Assembly: GCA_045125095.1 (NCBI GenBank)
Contig: JBGVMW010000259.1
Span: 1-9,510 of the forward strand
Source of the DNA: JBGVMW01 sp045125095
GTDB taxonomy: Bacteria > Bacillota > Clostridia > Lachnospirales > Lachnospiraceae
Reading direction: 5' to 3'
DNA length: 9,510 nt
Shown: positions 1-6,226 of the stretch, piece after piece
Layout of the letters: each line of letters starts with the position of its first letter
Numbering within the stretch: position 1 is the first letter of the stretch
Translations under genes and position numbers: made by a program
Notes under the pieces: model-generated
What the model was told of the DNA's origin: nothing
What the model saw: the letters and a program-made list of their open reading frames with translations, nothing else
The model's database searches: none

Positions 1-50
1 AAACTCCATACACAATGGCTCCACGGACGCGACTTTGTTCAATTCGGCAA

Positions 51-126
51 AATCGCTATTAGCGCAAACGAAAGGGCAGATACTGGCAATATGTAATCTG
101 CTTTTTCGTTTACGCTAACAGCGATT
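51..126 (-). repeat. Long imperfect hairpin directly after the cyclase gene
   Basis: Arms 51-73 and 104-126 are complementary at 21 of 23 positions. The two mismatches become G-U wobbles only when the minus strand is transcribed, which suggests a structure kept in the minus-strand RNA. An inner 6-bp stem (76-81 with 96-101) closes a 14-nt loop. The hairpin starts 5 nt after the cyclase stop codon, a terminator position. The minus-strand sequence after it has only a TTTT run, so termination is possible but not classical. It could instead be a dispersed palindromic repeat. Confidence 0.65.
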
Positions 127-131
127 GTAAC

Positions 132-743
132 CTAATCAATTTGTCTCTCATCAACATCTATCAATATCGCCCTACACGGAGCACCATCCGCACCCGATAA
201 ATTCAGTGGTGCTGCATTTAAAAAATAAACACCTTCAGATACCTCTGACAAACGAATTCCTTCAAGCAAGATAACATTAGTACCCAAAAGAACAAGATGC
301 ACTGCCATTGGTGCATTCTGCGGTCCGATTGTCTGGGGCTCATTTCCCAGAAGCAAAATATCCGAAGATGCAAATACCTTTGCCGCCTCTAATGATACTT
401 CAACATCTCCTTTAATCAAAAGTCTCTTTGTCGCTTCTGGGTTCTGTTTTTTCGCTTTTTCAATTATTTCTACAGCATCATCGCCAGTGACAATCCCATG
501 ATGTTCTGCCACATAAGCCATTCCCACAAATGCCTCTAAGCATATCTCATCCACAGTTTTTCCATCTTTAATAAAATGAAATGGTGCATCTATATGCGTG
601 CCGTTGTGCGCACACATATTAAATGCCGTCAAATTATATACTTCACCATTTTCCATTGATTTAAGCATCTTTTTTTCTGGCGTCGGGTCGTCGGGATACA
701 CCTGACAACTGAAAACTTCTTGGGAAATATCGTAGATTTTCAT
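132..743 (-). CDS. Cyclase-family metal-dependent hydrolase (kynurenine formamidase-like)
   Basis: This 203-residue protein belongs to the cyclase family (PF04199), which includes bacterial kynurenine formamidase KynB and related metal-dependent amide or ester hydrolases. The signature is H46-x-G-T-H50-x-D52-A-P-x-H56, the usual metal-binding segment, and H149 and E161 lie where the family has its further ligand and catalytic residues. The N-terminus (YDISQEV, then YPDDP) is typical, and the length fits a complete protein with no signal peptide. A GGAGG ribosome binding site lies just upstream of ATG 743. It follows the C_GCAxxG_C_C gene by 39 nt and is probably cotranscribed with it. No tryptophan-degradation genes are nearby, so the substrate cannot be named. 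The family call is firm; the reaction is not. Confidence 0.88.
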   Translation of the reverse strand: MKIYDISQEVFSCQVYPDDPTPEKKMLKSMENGEVYNLTAFNMCAHNGTHIDAPFHFIKDGKTVDEICLEAFVGMAYVAEHHGIVTGDDAVEIIEKAKKQNPEATKRLLIKGDVEVSLEAAKVFASSDILLLGNEPQTIGPQNAPMAVHLVLLGTNVILLEGIRLSEVSEGVYFLNAAPLNLSGADGAPCRAILIDVDERQID

Positions 744-782
744 TGCTTAATCCTCCACTACAAATTCAAATCTTTCTCACAC

Positions 783-1220
783 TTAATCGCTCAATAATTG
801 TTCTGTAATAACAGTCGCGGACTCAACCATTTTAGGACAGAAGTTAACAAACAACTTATTTTCTATTGCATACTGTTTGCCCTCATTTGTAGCCAAATCG
901 CATCCTAACAACTCCTTACATATATATGAACCATTTTCCTTCTTAAACATATCCAAAAATTCTACTGTAACATCGTTGGTTTTCTTGCGACTTTCCATAT
1001 CCTCAATATCACTCTGAGCATATTTCAATCCTAACGCCATCAGAGCTCCTGTACAAGCACCACACACTTCTCCCTTGCACATGCCACCACCAAAACAACC
1101 ACCCAATTTCAATGCTTGTTCTTCTGTCAGTCCTAATTCTTCTGCAAAAGCAACTAACACAGCTTGTGAACAATGATACTTTTGGTCAAAGTATTTCTTA
1201 GCTAATTCTATATGTTTCAT
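783..1220 (-). CDS. C_GCAxxG_C_C family protein
   Basis: This 145-residue cysteine-rich protein carries the family signature (PF09719/TIGR01909). C17 sits in YHCSQAV, followed by the glycine-rich LGGCFGGGMCKGEVCGACTG region with C42, C48, C53 and C56, then C101, C107 and C128. The GACTGALMALG stretch (54-64) is the GCAxxG element. The family is often suspected to bind a redox cofactor or metal, but its biochemical role is not established. No membrane segment or signal peptide is visible, so it should be cytoplasmic. An AGAGGTGAT ribosome binding site precedes ATG 1220. The gene lies just upstream of the cyclase-family hydrolase and probably shares its transcript. Its leader belongs to the repeated leader family at 1227-1278. 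Confidence 0.88.
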   Translation of the reverse strand: MKHIELAKKYFDQKYHCSQAVLVAFAEELGLTEEQALKLGGCFGGGMCKGEVCGACTGALMALGLKYAQSDIEDMESRKKTNDVTVEFLDMFKKENGSYICKELLGCDLATNEGKQYAIENKLFVNFCPKMVESATVITEQLLSD

Positions 1221-1226
1221 TCGAAA

Positions 1227-1278
1227 TCACCTCTTAATAAACTTCAAAATCGTCTCTCTGTATTACTGAAATTTATGC
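1227..1278 (-). repeat. Repeated leader sequence (copy d) upstream of C_GCAxxG_C_C gene
   Basis: Positions 1252-1278 match 1687-1713 at 21 of 27 bases, sharing GTCTCTCTG and ACTGAAATTT on the plus strand. Positions 1227-1249 match 9076-9098 at 20 of 23. In minus orientation the element overlaps the stop codon of the small membrane protein gene and ends in the AAGAGGTGAT ribosome binding site of the next gene. The GNAT gene has the same order of parts in its leader. Confidence 0.55.
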
Positions 1279-1596
1279 AAGCAATGAAGATATCCAATAG
1301 TGTAAAACTAAAATCACTTCTAAAATGCTTGGTATGAAAAACAACAATCTTTTGATGATAGATGTTCCTTTTTTTAATATAAACAGAAATCCCAATGTGT
1401 TTGCAATCAACATTGGCATCACTCCCATTGTAAGCATCATACCACCTCGCTCCCAATTCATCATAGGAAGCATTGCGTCGGGATTGACAACATAAGTGTC
1501 ATGTGAAAGATATAATGCAGCACAATAAAACAGGCAAACAATCCCTATGGCATTTAGTACACTTATGCAAATTCTTAACTTTTTATACTTCTTCAT
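1273..1596 (-). CDS. Small three-TM membrane protein of unknown function
   Basis: This is a 107-residue protein. The start at ATG 1596 (MKKYKKL) is chosen because GGAGG lies 10 nt upstream; a longer frame back to 1632 lacks such a site. Three hydrophobic segments are visible at about residues 8-30, 52-75 and 83-105, with a basic N-terminus, a short polar loop containing NPDAMLP, and a methionine-rich second segment (GGMMLTMGVMPML). I do not recognise a family. It is an integral cytoplasmic-membrane protein with no catalytic motif. Its leader carries repeat copies b and c plus a perfect 8+8 bp palindrome, and upstream of those lies the alternating GGGCA array. It could be a small transporter subunit or an accessory membrane protein, but nothing in the sequence decides this. 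Confidence 0.7.
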   Translation of the reverse strand: MKKYKKLRICISVLNAIGIVCLFYCAALYLSHDTYVVNPDAMLPMMNWERGGMMLTMGVMPMLIANTLGFLFILKKGTSIIKRLLFFIPSILEVILVLHYWISSLLA

Positions 1597-1634
1597 AATG
1601 GTCTTTCCTCCGTAAAATTCATATTCATGCATGT

Positions 1635-1658
1635 TTCAATCTCTTCACAAGACTGAAA
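1635..1658 (-). repeat. Repeated leader sequence (copy b) upstream of the small membrane protein
   Basis: This 24-bp block matches 8475-8498, upstream of the GNAT gene, at 21 of 24 positions. On the minus strand it reads TTTCAGTCT-GTG-A-AGATTGAA. It lies 38 nt upstream of the membrane-protein start codon. Two unrelated genes sharing such a leader suggests a dispersed element or a shared control or recombination site. Confidence 0.55.
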
Positions 1659-1671
1659 GTTTCATGTGTTC

Positions 1672-1689
1672 GACAAATTGGAATTTGTC
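1672..1689. promoter_or_regulatory. Perfect palindrome GACAAATT-N2-AATTTGTC
   Basis: GACAAATT and AATTTGTC form a perfect 8+8 bp inverted repeat with a 2-bp spacer, 76 bp upstream of the small membrane protein start. The size and symmetry fit an operator for a dimeric regulator, but no matching regulator is encoded here. A partial half-site (GACAAA) recurs at 1695-1700. Confidence 0.4.
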
Positions 1690-1713
1690 TCTCTGACAAA
1701 CTGAAATTTGGGC
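1687..1713 (-). repeat. Repeated leader sequence (copy c) abutting the GGGCA array
   Basis: It matches 1252-1278 at 21 of 27 bases. Its last four bases are part of the first GGGCA motif of the neighbouring array, so array and leader element touch or overlap. On the minus strand it contains AAATTTCAGT, as do copies a and d. Confidence 0.5.
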
Positions 1714-1960
1714 ATTTTCCTTTAATAATCGCAATTATTGCCCACAAGGTCAATTAGATACATGCCTTTTAATTGCAGAAAGTACCGCCGTGGGCAAAAT
1801 AGCAGTATTTACTCCATAAAATGCCCACTACTTGTTAATTTCCTGGGCAAAATCTGACATTCTGAGTACCATATGCCCAAATAAGCATTCTATGCTATTT
1901 TTCTTCCTGAAACATCTTCGATTTTGGGCAAAAATACATCACAATGAAGCGTATTGCCCA
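1709..1960. repeat. Array of eight alternating GGGCA / TGCCC motifs
   Basis: On the plus strand GGGCA occurs at 1710, 1792, 1845 and 1926, and its complement TGCCC at 1739, 1822, 1874 and 1955 (start positions), strictly alternating. Each GGGCA is paired with a TGCCC 29 or 30 bp away, and the successive spacings are 29, 53, 30, 23, 29, 52, 29. The whole set is mirror-symmetric about position 1835 to within one base, and the half-arrays repeat at 133-135 bp. Sequence between motifs is not conserved. In the oriented view the extended motif is about TGGGCA followed by A or T. Within units 1 and 4 short inner inverted repeats extend the stem (AATAAT/ATTATT and ATAC/GTAT). This is clearly non-random, but its function is unknown. 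The array occupies most of the 435-bp gene-free stretch from 1597 to 2031. Confidence 0.8.
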
Positions 1961-2031
1961 CGAACTTTCTATACACAGAAATGTGTGCAACGTTTAACAA
2001 ACCTCATGCCACACTTCAAACTTCCCACCTT

Positions 2032-2819
2032 CTACACCTTCTTAAACCCATACATCCTATACATAGATTTCGCAATTTTTCCCGCAAACAAATTCTTAAA
2101 CACGATTCTTTCCATTCCATGTAACTGCTCTATGTATTTCTGTGGTGTCATATCATATTCTTTCTCAAATACTAAGCCGGAGCTTTTCGCTAATTCTTCC
2201 GGGTGGTCATATCCATATACAACCGTTACGCCAACGTCATTGATCGGATTCTTGTACTTTGATACATTAGCAGCACGTTCCGTATAACAATCCATCAAAA
2301 CTTTTATGGACTTAAAATGCCCGGCAAAATCAGATAATAATCTGGTCAGCTCGTCCGGTGCAAAATACATGCTGACGCCCTCAAGGACAATAATCGCGTC
2401 TTGATTCGCTTCGATGTGATTTTTCCACTCAGCCTTTCTCATATCTAGCGGCAGCATATGATAATAATCAGATTCTGCATAATACTTACGCCTTTCCTCT
2501 ATTACATCAGGAAAATCGATGTCATACCATTGTATATCTTTCGCGGCTACTCTTTCCACTCTGCTATCCATACCGCAACCAATATGCAACACAATCACTG
2601 GAGAACTGTTATTTATCTCCTGTCTTACCCATTCATCATAAATAGCGGAGCGCATAGCCATATAATATGCTAACCATTGGGACTTGGATTTGCCCTTAAG
2701 TTCAAAACCTTCCCTTTCCCAAATCTCTTCTGCTTTTTTATCCCGAATAATAATGTTTTCTTGCTCACAAACGCTTTTCCATATAACGCAATATATAGTG
2801 TCTTGTTTACGTTGTTCAT
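2032..2819 (-). pseudogene. LCM/PPM1-type SAM-dependent methyltransferase, frameshifted near the N-terminus
   Basis: The intact downstream frame (2032-2754) contains a class I SAM-binding motif (VLHIGCGMDSR), acidic residues downstream (YDIDFPDV) and IIVLEGVSMYF, typical of the leucine carboxyl methyltransferase (LCM, PF04072) superfamily. The N-terminus is in another frame: ATG 2819, with AAGGGG upstream, encodes MNNVNKTLYIALYGKAFVSK and then meets a stop. In the +1-shifted frame the sequence continues as IIIRDKKAEEIW and runs without a stop to the methyltransferase core. One extra A in the AAAA run at 2756-2759 would restore a 262-residue protein of normal family layout. The internal ATG at 2661 has no good ribosome binding site and would give a product lacking the N-terminal substrate region. 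The start codon is 11 nt past the stop of the upstream gene, whose stop overlaps this gene's ribosome binding site. The shift could be a true mutation, a phase-variable tract or a sequencing error. Confidence 0.82.
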
Positions 2820-2830
2820 ATTTTGTCCCC

Positions 2831-3196
2831 TTAATTCACTTCCTCTAAACTGTAAATATATTTAAATGCTATTTTATCGGAAGAATCATTTTCCTGACCC
2901 TCCAATTCCTCTTTTAACGAATTCGCCTCATCTATTATAAAGTAAATGCATTTACAACCATATGCTGCTGCCTTCGGCATAAAGTAATCCGCCACCCACC
3001 GGGTGTCCTCCGGGATATTTTCAAACCCGTTTCTTGTATCTGCCACATAATTGCAGTTTTCATGTTGCTTAATGATATCTAAGGCATACTCTAATGGTTT
3101 TCGATATTCCTCATAACAACAAAACTTTTTCCATTTTACCAAGACCACATTGTACTTTGCCTCATAATTCACTTCACAATATTCTGAAATGTACAT
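2831..3196 (-). CDS. Conserved small protein of unknown function, first gene of a two-gene unit
   Basis: This is a 121-residue protein. ATG 3196 (MYISEY) is chosen because GAGGGGAA lies 5-12 nt upstream; a GTG at 3211 in the same frame overlaps that site. No signal peptide or membrane segment is seen. The alternating beta and alpha pattern (VVLVKWKKF, then a helix through YALDIIKQH, then CNYVADTRNGFENI, WVADYFMPKAAAYGCKCIYFII) resembles STAS/SpoIIAA-like single-domain folds, but I offer that only as a structural guess. Five of its cysteines are grouped (C26, C27, C48, C81, C83). It ends 11 nt before the start of the methyltransferase gene, so the two are probably translated from one message. 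The function is not known to me. Confidence 0.75.
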   Translation of the reverse strand: MYISEYCEVNYEAKYNVVLVKWKKFCCYEEYRKPLEYALDIIKQHENCNYVADTRNGFENIPEDTRWVADYFMPKAAAYGCKCIYFIIDEANSLKEELEGQENDSSDKIAFKYIYSLEEVN

Positions 3197-3247
3197 TTTT
3201 CTTCCCCTCACCCAAACAACTAATTAATCTTATCCAACAATAAGAAT

Positions 3248-3305
3248 AGCAACCGAACATTGCTAAGTCAATACACGTGTAATGACTCAGCAATGCCCGG
3301 TTGCT
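3248..3305 (-). terminator. Long hairpin between the bceAB-like genes and the next unit
   Basis: Arms 3248-3270 and 3283-3305 pair at 20 of 23 positions, and the three exceptions are all G-U wobbles in the minus-strand RNA. The 12-nt loop contains the palindrome ACACGTGT and could extend the helix. It lies 44 nt after the permease stop, as expected for a terminator. The following minus-strand sequence is only moderately T-rich (TATTCTTATTGTT), so the terminator call is likely but not certain. It may be a palindromic repeat used as a terminator. Confidence 0.6.
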
Positions 3306-3348
3306 AATGTAATCGTAAAGGTTCCATTCGTAAAAGTAAGAATATTTT

Positions 3349-5340
3349 TTATTCATTGACAATCTTATAGTATTCTTTTGAGGTAATTTTATAAACAATT
3401 GCGTATACCAATGCAAACACAACACATGTAACCATAACACTAATCATAAATGTGGGCACATGTATTACTACTACCATCTTAAGACAGTTTGCCACAATAT
3501 TAAGTGCTACCGCAGAATGGATGAATGCTACAATGAGCGGAAGAAAGAACACTGACATAACCTGGGAATGAATGGCTTTTTTGACCTCCTCCTTAGAAAG
3601 TCCCACCTTCTGCATAATAATGAAACGTTCTCTGTCTTCATAGCCTTCCGAAATCTGTTTGTAGTAAATAATCATTGCCGTCGAAATAATAAATAAAATA
3701 CCTATAATCAGACCAATAAACAAAATACCGCCATACATACTATAAAAATAGTCTTGCTCTTCCTGCTTTACGGATATGTCAAAAAGCAAATCGTCTGTTG
3801 AAAAAACGGTCTTTAAGATTTCCGCAAATGCAAGAACCTGCTCTCTATTCTGACTGCTGTTAAAGCCCACCCATGTAACCATATTCGATAGATCTGATGC
3901 AATAAATTTACCAAGCACTTCCTCGTTTGGAACAATAATTAATAATTTCGAAAACAATGACATGGAACTATGAGCAATGTATTTCAGACATTCTTTGTCT
4001 GCCTCATCTTTTACTTCATAAGTCTCATCTGCAAATGTCAGTGTTTTGCCTGTATAAAAATCATCTGATGCATAAAGTAAAATTTCATTTTTTTCAAGTG
4101 TTACATCACTGTATTTTCCGCCGTAAAAACGGTTGTATTCTTCCAAAGTCAGGACAAAAGTATCCGGCATATTTTCAAACCCCTGAAAAATAAATTCATC
4201 CTGCATTTCAAGTCCTGTTTCGGTTTTTACATAAGTAACGTTTGCATAAGAGCATCTGAGCATATCTTCCATTTCAAACTTTTTTTCTTCCACCGTTTTT
4301 TGAACAAGCATTTCCACATCCTCACCGGAGTTCATCTCTGTATAAAACTTGACTTCACGGGGAAACTGTTCATTAATACCGTACTCACCGTTTGCATAAA
4401 GGGATACTCCTGCGGACAAAACAATAATGGCTGCTGTTGATAAAATACAGATGGTAGCCAGTCCCGCAGCATTTTGTTTCATACGGTAAATCATACCGGA
4501 AACACTGATGAAATGCTTTGTTTTGTAATAGTAGTTCTTATTGTTTTTAAGCATTTTTAACAGGAAAATACTTCCGGTTGTAAATAAAACATAGGTTGCA
4601 TACATAACAAGAAGGGACGCCGGAAAGAAATTATTAATTGCCTCACCTGCACTTTTACATGTAAGAGCAATGTAATATCCGATTCCCAAGCAGATAACTC
4701 CCACTATCGTATAAATTGGGCGGTTCTTCGGTTCCTTCTCCCCTGTTTTTTCACTTTTTAAAAGGTCAATATCTTTAGTGAGAAGAATACTGAATACACT
4801 TCGAATCAAAATAAACAGTGCAGTAACGCCGGCTATCATCAAGGTCATAACTATGGCATTGGTATTTACATAGAATCCTGCCGGTGCAGTCTGCCCAATC
4901 ATTTTGAATAAAAGTACAAGCATTAATTTATCAAATAAAATTCCCCCAAACAGTCCTGCCACAATTCCCACTAAAAAGACAAGAACTACTTCCAATGCAA
5001 TAACCCTTATAATGTGCTTACGCTCCATACCAAGCACTCTGTAAAGTCCCATCTGCTTTTTTTGATGCTTTAATACAAAACTATTAGCATACAAAAGAAA
5101 GATAAACACAAAGAAGGATATTGCAAAGGCTGCACTCTGAATTATACCGCAAAGAGTCATGGCCCCCTGAAATGCTTCCTTTCCGGTTGAAGGGTCATAA
5201 ATATTCGGATTGCTTCCAATGGACGTTAAGAAAAAATAAAACATTAAGCTTCCGATAACAGTCAAAATATATGGAAGATAAATCTTTCCATTCTTACGCA
5301 TGTTCGTAAGCGCAATTTTTTCATAAATATGCTTATTCAT
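3349..5340 (-). CDS. BceB-type ABC transporter permease (peptide sensing and resistance)
   Basis: This 663-residue permease fits the FtsX/MacB superfamily and the BceB class. A cytoplasmic N-terminus with a TM segment at about 20-42 is followed by three TM segments to ~190, three more to ~315, one large outside domain of about 220 residues (~316-535), and three C-terminal TM segments (~535-562, 590-620, 630-655). This 10-TM layout with a single big loop between TM7 and TM8 is diagnostic. In the family the permease binds or frees cell-wall-active peptides such as bacitracin or lantibiotics and signals to the cognate kinase. ATG 5340 is chosen because GGAGG lies 8 nt upstream; GTG 5349 overlaps that site. 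The start overlaps the end of the ATPase gene as ATGAATAA, which indicates translational coupling. The specific peptide cannot be told from sequence. Confidence 0.9.
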   Translation of the reverse strand: MNKHIYEKIALTNMRKNGKIYLPYILTVIGSLMFYFFLTSIGSNPNIYDPSTGKEAFQGAMTLCGIIQSAAFAISFFVFIFLLYANSFVLKHQKKQMGLYRVLGMERKHIIRVIALEVVLVFLVGIVAGLFGGILFDKLMLVLLFKMIGQTAPAGFYVNTNAIVMTLMIAGVTALFILIRSVFSILLTKDIDLLKSEKTGEKEPKNRPIYTIVGVICLGIGYYIALTCKSAGEAINNFFPASLLVMYATYVLFTTGSIFLLKMLKNNKNYYYKTKHFISVSGMIYRMKQNAAGLATICILSTAAIIVLSAGVSLYANGEYGINEQFPREVKFYTEMNSGEDVEMLVQKTVEEKKFEMEDMLRCSYANVTYVKTETGLEMQDEFIFQGFENMPDTFVLTLEEYNRFYGGKYSDVTLEKNEILLYASDDFYTGKTLTFADETYEVKDEADKECLKYIAHSSMSLFSKLLIIVPNEEVLGKFIASDLSNMVTWVGFNSSQNREQVLAFAEILKTVFSTDDLLFDISVKQEEQDYFYSMYGGILFIGLIIGILFIISTAMIIYYKQISEGYEDRERFIIMQKVGLSKEEVKKAIHSQVMSVFFLPLIVAFIHSAVALNIVANCLKMVVVIHVPTFMISVMVTCVVFALVYAIVYKITSKEYYKIVNE

Positions 5341-6100
5341 TATCGGCACCTCCGGACATTAATGCAGTCAGTGTATCATTGATTTTTTTGTACATCTCAT
5401 CTTTATCTGCGGTTCCTTTATAAATCTGGTGATATACCATGCCATCTTTGATAAAGAGAACTCTGGATGCATGACACGCTGCACGTACGCTGTGAGTAAC
5501 CATTAAAATGGTCTGTCCGTTTTCGTTGATTTTTTCAAACTGATCAAGAAGCTTCACACTGGCCTTGGAATCCAATGCACCGGTAGGCTCATCTGCCAGT
5601 AAAAGTTTCGGAGATGTAATCAATGCTCTGGCTACAGCTGCCCGCTGCTTCTGTCCGCCTGATACTTCATATGGATATTTTTTGAGTAATTCCTTGATTC
5701 CCAGAGACTCCGCAACCGGTATTAACTTCTGCTGCATTTCCTGGTAGCTTTTTCCTGCCAGTACAAGGGGAAGGACAATGTTATCCTCCAAAGAAAAGGT
5801 ATCCAACAGGTTAAAATCCTGAAAAACAAATCCTAGATTGTTACGGCGGAAAGCCGCACGTTCCTTTTCCTTAATCTGTGAAAAGTTGGTTCCATCCAGA
5901 TAAATCTCCCCTGATGTAGGCTTATCAAGGGCAGCCAGCAGATTTAACATAGTTGTTTTACCACTTCCTGATTCCCCCATAATTGCTACGAATTCTCCGG
6001 ATTCAATGGAAAAATTAATATCCTTTAAGGCTTCGACCTGATCTCCACCAAGACGTGTTTTGTATACCTTCTTTATGTTTACAGCTTCTAAAATTGACAT
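5333..6100 (-). CDS. BceA-type ABC transporter ATP-binding protein
   Basis: This is a complete 255-residue ABC ATPase. It has Walker A GESGSGKT (42-49), Q-loop Q94 in FVFQD, signature VSGGQ (146-150), Walker B LLLADE (166-171), D-loop GALD and switch H203. The sequence GVSGSGKT-type loop with FQDFNLLD and EPTGALDS is typical of the MacB/LolD/BceA subgroup. It powers the adjacent permease at the cytoplasmic face of the membrane. The start ATG 6100 (MSILEAV) has GGAGG 8 nt upstream; an in-frame ATG at 6151 lies upstream of the predicted transcription start and is rejected. Transcription probably starts at the extended -10 element 6132-6140 under control of the response regulator encoded upstream. 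Confidence 0.93.
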   Translation of the reverse strand: MSILEAVNIKKVYKTRLGGDQVEALKDINFSIESGEFVAIMGESGSGKTTMLNLLAALDKPTSGEIYLDGTNFSQIKEKERAAFRRNNLGFVFQDFNLLDTFSLEDNIVLPLVLAGKSYQEMQQKLIPVAESLGIKELLKKYPYEVSGGQKQRAAVARALITSPKLLLADEPTGALDSKASVKLLDQFEKINENGQTILMVTHSVRAACHASRVLFIKDGMVYHQIYKGTADKDEMYKKINDTLTALMSGGADNE

Positions 6101-6131
6101 TTTTTGTTCCTCCGTTTTTTGTTCTAAACGT

Positions 6132-6140
6132 AGTATACCA
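6132..6140 (-). promoter_or_regulatory. Extended -10 promoter element of the ABC transporter pair
   Basis: On the minus strand TGG-TATACT forms an extended -10 element, giving a leader of about 25 nt before ATG 6100. No good -35 hexamer is present at 16-18 bp, which is what one expects of a promoter that needs an activator. The proposed regulator palindrome is centred 64 bp upstream of the -10. Confidence 0.6.
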
Positions 6141-6170
6141 GCCTCAAACAATGGCTACCTTAACTTTAGC

Positions 6171-6217
6171 TTACAAATTAGTACTCCAACCTTACAATTT
6201 TGTAAGATTGGAGTACT
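6171..6217. promoter_or_regulatory. Proposed BceR-like operator: 38-bp palindrome with TTACA-N4-TGTAA core
   Basis: Positions 6180-6217 form a palindrome with 18-bp arms and one mismatch, centred at 6198.5. The core is TTACA (6192-6196), four bases, TGTAA (6201-6205), matching the TNACA-N4-TGTAA motif that I recall for BceR-like regulators. A second TTACA half-site at 6171-6175 is centred 21 bp away, two helical turns, like a secondary site. It lies between the kinase stop and the transporter promoter. The palindrome could also fold as an RNA hairpin behind the kinase gene, but no T-run follows. Confidence 0.65.
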
Positions 6218-6226
6218 GTTTCCGTT

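Noticed and set aside
1..117. Minus-strand frame open from 115 through the hairpin to the window edge, plus an ATG at 7-9 preceded by GGAG
   Set aside because: The open frame has no ATG in its long part and starts inside a hairpin arm; the ATG at the edge leaves only three codons. A downstream gene may start here, but it cannot be supported from this window.
51..126. Integron attC site
   Set aside because: It is bounded by AATCGCTGTTAGCG-like arms, but the R'/core consensus (RYYYAAC...GTTRRRY) is not met, there is no extrahelical-base pattern, and no integrase gene is present.
1244..1456. Minus-strand 70-codon frame overlapping the small membrane protein
   Set aside because: It overlaps in another frame the 107-residue membrane protein, which has a clear GGAGG site and coherent TM segments.
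1709..1960. CRISPR array
   Set aside because: The repeated unit is only 5-6 bp and alternates in orientation; there are no direct repeats of 23 bp or more and no cas genes.
1832..2287. Plus-strand open frame of 151 codons
   Set aside because: It crosses the GGGCA array and the opposite strand of the methyltransferase, has no ribosome binding site and no recognisable protein features.
3957..4193. Plus-strand open frame antisense to the permease
   Set aside because: It is a shadow of the strongly coding minus strand, with biased composition and no ribosome binding site.
6180..6217. Intrinsic terminator after the kinase gene
   Set aside because: The hairpin is strong, but it is followed by AATTTG rather than a T-run, and its TTACA-N4-TGTAA core fits an operator better. 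A partial role in termination is not excluded.
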